DNA of 64,000 bases. Origin: CAZXCG01 sp964639205 (GTDB taxonomy: Bacteria; Bacillota; Clostridia; Oscillospirales; Acutalibacteraceae). This document shows positions 34,401 to 44,200 of the stretch, piece by piece. The stretch covers positions 1-64,000 of the forward strand of contig CAZXCG010000002.1 of NCBI GenBank assembly GCA_964639205.1, in the 5' to 3' direction. The notes under the pieces are model-generated. The model searched no databases and was not told where the DNA came from. It saw nothing but the letters and a program-made list of their open reading frames with translations. A program made the translations under genes and the position numbers. Each line of letters begins with the position of its first letter. Within the stretch, counting starts at the first letter, position 1.

Positions 34401-35699
34401 TTATTTTACAATGGCGCAAATAAATTGCTCTCCGTTATTATTAACGGGCAAGACGGGAACATTCAGAGCCTGCTCGACCTCGGCGGGGGTGGTATCGTCC
34501 AAGAAAACAGTATTGTCAAAATTGAGCATAACCGATGGAATCAGCAGGCGCTCGCCAAGCGGTTTGCCTTGAAGCTGATTGATGAGGTCGCGGCCGACTA
34601 CAAGCCCGGAAACATTGATTCCGCCGCCGAAAAAATCGTTTTTTATCGGATATATATTGACGGAAACATTGGGGAACTTCCGCCTGACGCTGTTGGTAAT
34701 TTCACGCAGATAAGGCGCTGCGCTTGTGCCGCAGGCAATGCTTAACGTGCGGTGAAGCTCCGCGTTGAATGGGGTTTCTTCCAGTTCAAGGTTTACCTCG
34801 TCCCTTAAAAGCGCTATCAATCCCACGCCGTTTTCGAGCGCAGGAAAATCCTCGTAAAACTGCGCGTCGGGAATTTCTCTGCCGGCTTTGATGTACAGCT
34901 CGTCGGCGGCAAAAAATCTTCTGCAGCCTGTCCGACGCTTGCTTTCGTTCCCAAAACGCTCCACAATGTCTACGGTTTCCGCGGCGCTTTCCTTTGTATA
35001 GGGCGTAAGCGGATAAAGACCCTCCCTGTATCTTGTGAGCCCGACCGGCACCACAGCGGTCATTGCAACCTTCATATCGTTAAGGTCGTTAAGAGTTCTT
35101 ACAAGTTCCGCGCCATCGTTTATTCCGGGGCATGCAACAATCTGGCAGTTTATAACAATGCCTTCGTCGGCAAATCTGCGCAGCGTTTTGAGCGATTCGC
35201 CCGCAAAACGGTTATGCATCATTTTAACCCGCAATTCTGGATTTGTTGTATGAACCGAAACATTTATCGGACTTATATGCATTTTTATTATGCGGCTGAT
35301 TTCATGCTCCGTAAGATTGGTAAGCGTTATATAGTTTCCAAACAAAAAGGAGAGACGGCTGTCGTCGTCTTTAAAATAGAGTGAGCTGCGCATTCCCTTT
35401 GGAAGCTGATCAATAAAACAAAAAATACATTTGTTGCGGCAGCTGTGCTGCTTGTCCATAAGATAAGTGGAAAATTCAAGCCCTATTTCTTCGTATTCGG
35501 CCTTTTTGAGCTTCAGCAGGCGGCGCTTTCCCTCTTTGGAAACAAGCTCGAGCGAAAGCTCTCTTTCAAGCTGATAGAAGCGGTAGTCGAGCACGTCTAC
35601 AATTTCGTGTCCGTTTATTGAACACAGCAATTCACCGGCTTTAATTCCGTATTTATAAGCGGGGCTATTTTCCTTGACGGACGCAATTGTTACGGACAA
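34401..35699 (-). CDS. DUF512 radical SAM/PDZ protein
   Basis: A 432-residue protein from a TTG at 35699, chosen because GGGAGGTG lies 7 nt upstream. The N-terminus is a PDZ-like domain (NSPAYKYGIKAGELL). A cluster motif CRNKCIFCFIDQLPKGMR follows, then the DUF512 core. It was once called YgiQ-like or Fe-S oxidoreductase. It precedes der and plsY, as in many Clostridia, but its reaction is unknown. The alternative ATG at 35750 would add 17 residues rich in Arg/Cys with no site. Confidence 0.85.
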   Translation of the reverse strand: MSVTIASVKENSPAYKYGIKAGELLCSINGHEIVDVLDYRFYQLERELSLELVSKEGKRRLLKLKKAEYEEIGLEFSTYLMDKQHSCRNKCIFCFIDQLPKGMRSSLYFKDDDSRLSFLFGNYITLTNLTEHEISRIIKMHISPINVSVHTTNPELRVKMMHNRFAGESLKTLRRFADEGIVINCQIVACPGINDGAELVRTLNDLNDMKVAMTAVVPVGLTRYREGLYPLTPYTKESAAETVDIVERFGNESKRRTGCRRFFAADELYIKAGREIPDAQFYEDFPALENGVGLIALLRDEVNLELEETPFNAELHRTLSIACGTSAAPYLREITNSVRRKFPNVSVNIYPIKNDFFGGGINVSGLVVGRDLINQLQGKPLGERLLIPSVMLNFDNTVFLDDTTPAEVEQALNVPVLPVNNNGEQFICAIVK

Positions 35700-35741
35700 C
35701 CGGCACACCTCCCTGCCGCAATTTTGAAATAAAGCGCGCCT

Positions 35742-35781
35742 AAAAAACAAAAGGGCGGTCAGAGATATAATACCCGCCGCC
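35742..35781 (-). terminator. Possible terminator after rpmF
   Basis: A short GGCGG/CCGCC stem followed on the minus strand by CTTTTGTTTTTT. The stem is weak, so read-through into the DUF512 gene is possible. Confidence 0.4.
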
Positions 35782-35809
35782 TAAAAACTTTTGTTTCAAG
35801 ATTTTGAAA

Positions 35810-35992
35810 TTAAGCCTCTTTTACAATGACCTGTCTGCCGTTGTACATACCGCAGTTACCGCAAACCTTGTGCGGAGCCTTAAATTCGCCGCAGTTAGGG
35901 CAAACGCAAAGGGCAGGTGTCTGAAGCTTCCATACGTTGGAACGTCTTTTATCTCTTCTTGCCTGTGAATGTTTTCTCTTAGGTACTGCCAT
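35810..35992 (-). CDS. rpmF: 50S ribosomal protein L32
   Basis: A 60-residue ribosomal protein. It starts MAVPKRKHSQARRDKRRS, the L32 hallmark, and has a Cys4 zinc site (C31/C34 and C44/C47), so it is the zinc-binding C+ form. AAAGGAGG precedes the ATG. It follows the yceD-like gene by 22 bp, the conserved bacterial pair. Confidence 0.98.
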   Translation of the reverse strand: MAVPKRKHSQARRDKRRSNVWKLQTPALCVCPNCGEFKAPHKVCGNCGMYNGRQVIVKEA

Positions 35993-36014
35993 TTCAAGGA
36001 CCTCCTTTAATGTG

Positions 36015-36509
36015 TCAATCTATCAATTGCTTCAGCTTTTCAAGTCTGTAATCAGCCAAGCCGCGATCGCACCCGCATTCCGCCTTGTTAAGGTTTTGTC
36101 CGCATTTTATGCACAACCCCTTGCAGTCGTCGCTGCACAAATATTTTCCGGGAAGCTGCAGCAGAATGTCTGTGATCGCCAGTTCGTCAAGATCAAGCTT
36201 GAAATCGGGCGTTTCAATGTAATCGCCGTTATTTTCCTCATTAAGAGAAGCGACAAGATTATGATGAAACTCAAAGTGCATATTTGTCGTTACCTCGTCA
36301 AGACAGCGGTCGCAGGGTCTTGAATAAGCAAAATCCGCCTGAATGTCAAGACGAACCAGACTTGCCCTGTTGAAAGCAACGACCTTTATCTTTACAGGCT
36401 CCTTAAAAGGACGGATACTGTCAATTTCAATATCATTCATCAAAAGCTCTTTTTCAACTTCAAGCTTTTCTCCGATATTTTGAAATACTTTTTTTAAATC
36501 AAGAAGCAT
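36015..36509 (-). CDS. YceD/DUF177 family protein
   Basis: A 165-residue protein from the ATG at 36509 (GAGGTG site 5 nt upstream). DUF177 features are visible: PCDRCLDEV near residue 85, the acidic stretch, then PLCSDDCKGLC-like LPGKYLCSDDCKGLCIKCGQNLN, plus CGC near the end. In plants and bacteria YceD homologues help 23S rRNA accumulation. The pairing with rpmF is conserved. A strong promoter at 36556 confirms that the longer upstream frame is not coding. Confidence 0.92.
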   Translation of the reverse strand: MLLDLKKVFQNIGEKLEVEKELLMNDIEIDSIRPFKEPVKIKVVAFNRASLVRLDIQADFAYSRPCDRCLDEVTTNMHFEFHHNLVASLNEENNGDYIETPDFKLDLDELAITDILLQLPGKYLCSDDCKGLCIKCGQNLNKAECGCDRGLADYRLEKLKQLID

Positions 36510-36555
36510 TTTACACCTCGGAGCTTCGGCACGGATTCTGTAAACGCTAAAGCTT

Positions 36556-36584
36556 ATTATACCGAAAGCGCCTTTGTTTGTCAA
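36556..36584 (-). promoter_or_regulatory. Promoter of yceD-rpmF
   Basis: On the minus strand a perfect TTGACA (36579-36584), a 17-bp spacer and a perfect TATAAT (36556-36561), about 40 nt before the YceD start. Confidence 0.88.
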
Positions 36585-36864
36585 TACAAAATTTAAATTT
36601 TTTGTTGTAAGCGGGGGCGTCCTTTGCTCCAAAAAGACGCAAATTTTTTGAAACGCCGCATTTCCCAAAAATATCGGGAAATAATAAACTGCGCCAAACA
36701 TAAAGCGCGGCACGGACCGCCTGCCGAGGTTTTCGCGCCAACGGCGGTTTATTCCGCCCGAAAGTTTCGGTTGAAGATATAATCTCACGCTTAACATCCG
36801 CGGAGCAGGCGCCCCGATTTAAATATTGATGATTCGCCGTGATTCAAAGGAGGAAAGAAAAAGC

Positions 36865-38067
36865 ATGAGTATTGACCCGAGAGCCGTTTTGGAAGCGGCC
36901 GAGCGAATAAAACCGGAGATTATCGAAAATCGTCGGAAGCTCCACAGTGAGCCTGAAATCGGAAATAATCTTCCTAATACAAAAAAATATGTAATGCAGC
37001 GGCTGCTCGACATGGGTTACCGTCCGACAGAATTATGCGAAAGCGGGATCGTCGCGACAATTTCCGGCAGGAAACCCGGTAAATGCATACTGCTGCGCGC
37101 AGATATGGACGGACTGAGGTTGGAAGAAAAAACCGGCCTCGCTTTTCATTCAGCAAACGGGAATATGCATGCCTGCGGTCATGATATGCACACCGCTATG
37201 CTGCTCGGCGCGGCAAGGTTGCTCCGGGAATTTGGGGAGAAAATACACGGCAGCGTGAAGCTGGTGTTTCAGCCGGATGAAGAGGGTTTTACAGGGGCAA
37301 AAGCCATGCTGCGCTCCGGCGTTCTTAAAAATCCGGAACCTCAGGCGGCGCTGGCTCTCCATGTCCACTCCGGGACGCCCTGCGGTATGCTGCCCTTCGG
37401 GCGGGGCGTTACCATGGCCGGCTGTACGCTCTTCCGAATTACGGTAAAGGGCGCAGGCTGTCACGGAGCAATGCCGGAGACGGGCGTTGACCCAATTAAT
37501 ATTGCAGCGCATATTTTAATTGCCCTTCAGGAAATTAACGCAAGGGAAACCGCCGCTAAGCAGCCCGCCGTCATAACAGTCGGGAAAATGAGCGGGGGTT
37601 ACTCGCCGAACATTATTCCTCGGAAAGCCGTTTTGGAAGGGAGCGTCCGAACCTTCGAGCGTCAGCTAACAGAAAAAATATTAAGCCGGATTGAGAGCAT
37701 TTCCGCAGATATTGCGGGAGCGTTCCGGGGACAAGCGCAGGTACGGGAGCTTGCCTCAGCCCCACCGCTGATAAACGATATTCCGCTGACTGACCGAATG
37801 TCCGGATATGCCGAGGAGCTTTTTGGGCGGCAAGCCGTATACCGCATGGACGAGGGCGGGATGGGATCCGAGGATTTTGCCTCGTACACCTATGAGCTCC
37901 CCTGCTCATACATCCTTATCGGTGCAGGATCGGCGGCGGAAAATCCTTTATACGGACTTCCGATGCACAGTGAAAAAGTAGTGTTTAGTGAAGATATTTT
38001 AACAAAAGGCGCGGCGCTGCACACATATTGCGCCCTGCGCTGGCTCGAGCAATCCGACACCCAATAA
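36865..38067 (+). CDS. M20-family amidohydrolase
   Basis: A 400-residue metal hydrolase of the M20D/HipO group (N-acyl-amino acid amidohydrolases, hippuricase-like). Seen are RRKLHSEPEIG near residue 28, the metal motif ACGHDMHTAMLLGAAR near 103, PDEEG near 146, GCHGAMPETGVDPI near 210 and EDFASYT near 355. The ATG at 36865 follows AAAGGAGG by 11 nt; an in-frame TTG-ATG pair at 36826 lies before that site and is rejected. It stands alone, ending in a shared terminator. The substrate is not readable. Confidence 0.9.
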   Translation: MSIDPRAVLEAAERIKPEIIENRRKLHSEPEIGNNLPNTKKYVMQRLLDMGYRPTELCESGIVATISGRKPGKCILLRADMDGLRLEEKTGLAFHSANGNMHACGHDMHTAMLLGAARLLREFGEKIHGSVKLVFQPDEEGFTGAKAMLRSGVLKNPEPQAALALHVHSGTPCGMLPFGRGVTMAGCTLFRITVKGAGCHGAMPETGVDPINIAAHILIALQEINARETAAKQPAVITVGKMSGGYSPNIIPRKAVLEGSVRTFERQLTEKILSRIESISADIAGAFRGQAQVRELASAPPLINDIPLTDRMSGYAEELFGRQAVYRMDEGGMGSEDFASYTYELPCSYILIGAGSAAENPLYGLPMHSEKVVFSEDILTKGAALHTYCALRWLEQSDTQ

Positions 38068-38198
38068 ATGAAAATCTCTGCGATTAAAAAATCTTGAACA
38101 AACCTGATTTTGCATAGTAAAGCAGGAGCTGTCTCTCCCTGCGCGGTGAATCGCTCCGTGTTTTTAAAATCCTTTTCTGCCCGGGACAAAAAACAAAA

Positions 38199-38240
38199 AA
38201 TTACAGGGATCGGCGCAGAGCCGACCCCTGTAATTATTAA
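38199..38240. terminator. Bidirectional terminator between convergent genes
   Basis: Stem AATTACAGGGATCGGC with CCGACCCCTGTAATT (38199-38214 with 38221-38235), A-run before and T-rich after, so it can serve both the amidohydrolase and the giant SGNH gene. Confidence 0.8.
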
Positions 38241-38272
38241 ATACAGATATTATTTTTTCGGCGCGTTTGGGG

Positions 38273-41200
38273 TTACTGCTGAATGGGGAATTTACTGATA
38301 ATATTAGCGTAGATCTGAAGAATCAGCGTTGCGTCTGAAGAGTCTATTACATTGTTGCCGTCAACATCAGCCGCTTTTTTAACGAACGTCTCGTAATTAT
38401 CATCAATAATTTCTGCGTAACGCTGCAGAACAAGCGTCGCGTCGGCCGAGTCAACAGCGCCGTTTCCGTCAACATCGCCGAGGGTGTACTGCTCTTCGGC
38501 AGAAGAGCCTACCACGCGTATTTCTGCCGCAGATGAGTAATCTACATCCTGAGAATCCGAGTAAGATTCTACCGATACAAGCTTTACATACTTTGTTTCT
38601 ACCGTATCGAAGGAAGCGGTTTTAAGGGCTGAATCCGCCGACCATTCGCCTTCGCAAACAGTCTTCCATTCGTTACCGTCTTCACTTACTTCAATGCGGT
38701 ATTTTGTGATTGTACCGTTAAGGTCAGACTGTGAGGGCAGGTAAGTTACAGCGTAAACGCCGTAGTCACCGTCCAGCTCCAGAATGATGTAATGCAGCGA
38801 GCGGTCAGACCCGTTTAAATCGGTTTGCCAAATCGTGTTTACATCATCGTCAAGAGCCATCTCGGCTCCGGCGCCGACGGAGCTGCTGCCTGCCGTTGCG
38901 GTGATGCTGTCGGCCGGAATTACATCATCGGTTCCGTAAATGGTAACGTTCTGTGAAGCAAAGGTAACTGTTTTTGCAGTGTCCTTCAGCATTGCCTGCA
39001 CTGTTACGGTGTAGGTTCCACCGGGCAAATTTTGAAGCAGCGCGTCCGTATCGACCCAATCGCTTGTTGAAAAGTTATAGCTGCCGTTTGCTGCGGATAC
39101 AAACACATATGCAACGTCTTGACCGTAGGCGCCGGAGAGCGCGTCGGCATCCAACTCAATTTGGTTCTGAGAAACGGTAAGCTGAGGAACAATACTGCTG
39201 CTCTCATAGCCCATCGGGGTTTCGTACCAGTTGTTGTAAACCGCGCTGTTTAAAGAATCAAGTCCGAGAGCGTCAATAAACATACGCGCCATATAGATGT
39301 GTCCGTTAGCCGACGGGTGCAGATTATCCGTTGAGTTAAAGAACAGGTAATCCGCTCTTGCGCCTAATGAATCGCCGTTTGCAATGTAGGTAAGGGAATT
39401 AACAAGATTCGTCGTTTCTTCAAACTGATTGATGAAGATAAGTCCGTTTTCTTCGGCAACTTCTTTGGCCGCCTGAACATAGTCGGGCTGGTTTGCATTG
39501 TAGTCAAGCCTTACAATAGGAGCGCGTATAACGGCTATTGCTCCCTTAGCTTCAATAGCATCGACAATAGACTGGAGATTTGCTTTATAGGTAGCCACGG
39601 GAATCAAATTGGCAAGCGTTGCGTCGTTTGTACCCAGTTGAACAGACACAACATCGGGGGAATAACGGTTAAGTCTTTCGTTTATTCTCGCAAGAGTAGA
39701 CGTTGTGGTTGCCGATGAAACGGCGGTATTTATAACCGTGTCGTCAACTCTGCCCAAATCCTCGCGAATATATTTTGTGAATATATCCGCAATGTTGTCG
39801 TAGGCTTTGCCGTAACCCATGGCAACGCCGTGAGTAATGGAGTCGCCCATAAACATCCATGTGAGCGGCTCGTCGCCGTTTACAAGGTCGGCAATCTGCT
39901 GCTGCTGTTCGTCAAGCTCTCGCTGATATTTAACGGCTGCGCTGCCTTCCTGTATAACGCCCTGCATTACCGTAAGCTGCGTTGTTCCGTCTTCGGAGCA
40001 AACCGTCAGGTAATATTCTGCGCCGGCGGGAAGAGCTTTAAACTCCGCCGTATTGCCGGACAGGCAGGAAACCGTGTACGAACCCTCAACTGTAAGAGCG
40101 TAATTCCAGTTTGTGCTTTCGTCAACGCCGGAGAGCGCCACGCTTAGGGATGTTTGACCCGCTGTAGCTGTGATTACCGCGTCGGCGTCGTAAACTGAGG
40201 GCCCTTCAACGGAAACAAGATTGAGGTTACTGCTTGTAAGAGATGAAGAAGCGCCGATCGCCTTTGCCTCAAACTGCTTGGAAATTGAAAGATGACCCGT
40301 CGCGTTAAGAGAACCGTCCTCGTTAAGCGATGTGCTTAAGAAGCTTGCGTTATCCGTGCTTGCAAAGTGGTTTACAACCGCAACCCGTGCAAGCTGATCC
40401 TCCGGAAGAGCCGATACAACCTCGTTTACCGCAAGAGCATACGCGATTGCGTTTTCTCTGAGCTGTTCATCTGCGGGAGCATACGGGTTCTGAATTACCA
40501 CATAGCCTGTTCCGCTTCTGAGGTTAAGTCCTTTTTCTATAAATGCGCTGAGGTTTGATTTAAATGCTTCAAGCGCGGAAGCTGAAGCGTCGTCTGCATA
40601 ATCTTCGGCACCTACCATATATGAAACGGCTTTGGGGTCGAAGGCTGTAACAAGGGCGTCAAAGTCTTCAACTATATCGGCAAGAGTTCTGCCGGTTTGA
40701 CCCTCGTTGATAACATAGCGTTCTCTGTTCGGGTTGCCCGTCAGGCTGTTTGTACCGTCCGCGCTGCCGGGGTTATTGTCGTAGGTGTATTCCTTAAACT
40801 GGGAAACATAGTTTTTAGCGCCGCCTACGTCAGAGAAAGGACCCTGAACAACGCGACCGCCGACAAACACCCATGTGTTGCCGCTTTCACTGTTGAACAT
40901 TGTTGAAGCGCTTATCGAAGAACCGCTTGAAATATTGGGGACGGCGGTTTCTATTGCCGTGCGCTCAATAAGCTCCTCGTCCGAAAGCGGGATGGAATAA
41001 GCTTCGGCAAAAGCAATTGTGCCGCCGAAATAATATGCCGAAGCGCCCGCGCGCATGGTCGAACCCAACTGGACTGTGTCAAGCCCTGTAATATTGCTTA
41101 TAAAGCTTGTTCTGCCGTCAAATGTGCCTACAAGGACGCCGTTGGCAAATACCTTGTACTGCTGCAAATCCTTATCGTACTTAACGGCTATGGCGTTTTC

Positions 41201-44200
41201 ACTTCCGCTGTTTAAAACCGCGCCGGTTGTAAACGAGTTGGTTGTGCCGCTTGCAATGTTGTCGCGCGATTCCATTCCGATAACACCGGCAGGCGTAATG
41301 TAAATGTGGAAGTGACGGTTGCTGTTGCCGGCAGTGTTGTTGGAAACGCTGATAAGCGACTGTATGGCATAGCTGGAGGTGGAAGTAAATTTAATGATGA
41401 ACGTTCCCTCGTCCATAGCCATAACCCGACTTGCATAATCTTTACTTGTGAGTGAAACTCCGTTATTTGTGCTTACTTCAACGTTTTCTTCACGGAAGAT
41501 CAGCCCCTGAGCCGAGGCAATAATGTTAAAATCACTTTCTGAAGAATAGGAACCGTTTTCCGCCCTTACACGGATTGTGTAGGTTTGACCGTCTGTAAGC
41601 GCCTGCGAACCGATTTTCAAAACGCTGCCGTCGATTGCAAAGAGGCTGTTTTGATTATTTTCGCCTACAAGGGAATATGTGTAATTCCCTGCGGGAGCCA
41701 CTGTGCTGACGGACAGAACGCCTATCTGCGCGCCGGCGGTTAAATCGGAAGCAATGTTGTTGCTGAGGAGGACGCCGAAGGTTACCTCCATTTCGTCCGA
41801 AAGCGACGCTTGCTGCGAAGCAAACGTTACCGAAGTCGGAGTTGCTTTGAGCTCGGCGGTAACAGAAACCGTGTAATTTCCGTTTTCAAGGTTGGAGAGC
41901 GTCACCGTCGTTTCGGACGCTGTCGCCACGGTTTTGCTGAAAGAATTGCCGTCTTTATCAGCAGCTGTAAGAGTTACATAACCCAGGTCGCTGCCGTACT
42001 GCGAGGCAAGCTCGGACGCGTCTAAAACAATTTTACCCGGAGCGGCGGAAATCGACGGGGTAAGCGTGCTTGTCGATTCTGTCTTTGAAATTTTGTACCA
42101 GTGGTTATAAACGGCACTGTTGTATGTGTCGAAGCCGAGGCTTTCGATAACTGTGCGCGCCATAACTATATGACCGTTTGCATTGGGGTGAATGGCGTTT
42201 CCGAGCAGCAGATAATTTGCAAGGCTGCTGCCGTTAAGGTAGCTGGCGTTGTCTGTCAGCTCGCCGAAGGCTGCAAACTGGTCGGCAAATATGACGTTGT
42301 CGTACGTTGCGGCTACTTCTCTTGTCTGCTGAATAACGGTTGCAAGATTTGTAACGTAAGAGCTGCCGGAGCTTGCGGGGGTTGAGGTTCTGAGCACTAC
42401 TATAGCGCCCATCTCCTGAGCCTTATCTATAATCTGCGTAAGCTGCGTTTTAAAGTTTGCAAGGTTGCTCGCGGAGTCGTTCATACCGAGCTGAATTAAA
42501 ACAACGTCGGGGCTGTAGTCGGTAAGTCTGCCGCTTATATTGTTTAACGTACTCTGGGCGGTCGCGCCGGAAACTGCGGTGTTGAGCACAACGTCGTCGG
42601 TTCTGCCGAGCTCCTCTTTGATGTACTTTTCAAAAATCTGGCTGACGGAATCGTAGCCTGCCGTCCAAAGCGCTCCGTGAGTAATGGAATCGCCCATAAA
42701 CAGCCATGTAAGCGATTCCTTCTGTTCCATTAAGTCGGCGATCGCCTGCTGGTTTTTATCCAATTGAGCGGTCTTTTTAACCGCTTTGTCGTTTTCGGCA
42801 ACCGTGCCGCTCATTACGGTGTACTGTGTTACTCCGTCGGCGGTTGTTACCGTGAGCGTATATTCCTCGCCCTGCGGAAGCGCGGCGGTTGTAATGCCGC
42901 TTTCGGTATACTGAGAAGTTTTTGAAAGCGTGTAAGAATCGGTTTCAACAGTATATGTGTAGCTGTCGCCTACCGTAAGCTTATCCGAGGTGAAAGTAAG
43001 CGTGTTATCGCTGTTCACCACAGCGGTTACTTCAACGTCCGAATAAACGGTGGGACCTTCTTCAAGCTGCAAGGAAAGGTTTGAATCCGTTATGCTGTAG
43101 CTCAAGCCGATTGCCGAGCAAAGCTCCCTTGCAATTTCAAGCTGACCGTTTGCGTTAAGATAACCGGATTCATTGATTTTTGAAGCGAAAGCCGCCGAAC
43201 CGGAGGTGAGGCGGTTGTGGTTGACAACCAGGACGCGCGGCTGAACCGTGCTGTCAAGAGCGCTGACAACCTCGTTTACCGCAAGAGCGTAGGCTTTTGC
43301 AGCCTCCGCTTGATTTTCATCGGCGGGAGTATAGGGGTTTTGAATAACTACGCGCCCGGTATTGTCTCTTTGAGCAAGACCCTTTTCTATAAAGCTCTTG
43401 AGATTTTCCTTAAAGGCGGTAAGCACGGTATCCTCGGTTCCCTTGCTGTAATCCTCGTACCCAACAAGATAAGCTATAGTCTGGGGATTAACCTCTGCAA
43501 GAGACGCATCCAGAGAACCTACCACCTTTGCTATGTCGTTGCCTGTAGCGCCGAAGTTTGTAACAAAGCGCGCCATATTCACGCTGTAGCCGCCCGACGA
43601 GGCGTTAGTTGCGTCGCCCGAACCGGGGTTATTCTGCCAGCGGATTGCCTCTTCAAACTGCCTTACATAGTTTCTTGATCCGCCCGCCTCGGCATATGTT
43701 CCCTGAACGTCGCGCCCGCCGAAGAAAGCCCAGGTGTTCTTTTCAACGTCAGACGAAGGAGCAGTTTTTGATTTAACGTCTGCGCCCGTGGCAAGGTCGG
43801 GAACCGCGTCGGGGTCAACGGGCAAAGCCGTAATAACGGCAAGCTCATCCGCTGTGTAAACCTCTTCGGAAATTAAGGCAAAGTAAATAGTGCCGCAGAA
43901 AAGCCTCATATTTCCGGCAACGGTGCCGTCCAAGCCGCCGAGATACAGGCGGTCAATTTCAGTATTGCTGAAAAATTTTGCAGCACCCGAAAAAGACTGA
44001 GCGTTTGCGCCGTCGGACGCCGCAACGGTTGAAGTTCCGCTTACCGTGGAAAAAGCATATATGTGCTTCTGACCGTCGTTTATGCCGCTCTGCGCTCCGT
44101 TTGCGCCCCAGTAAGTACTGGTAGTGGAGCTGTTATTAAACGAAAAGCGAAAAGTATTGCTTTTAACTCCCGTCCAGAAATGATTGAAGCTGCCGGAACC

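Noticed and set aside
36510..36797. N-terminal extension of the YceD-like protein
   Set aside because: It contains a consensus promoter at 36556-36584 and is unlike DUF177; the ATG at 36509 has a good site.
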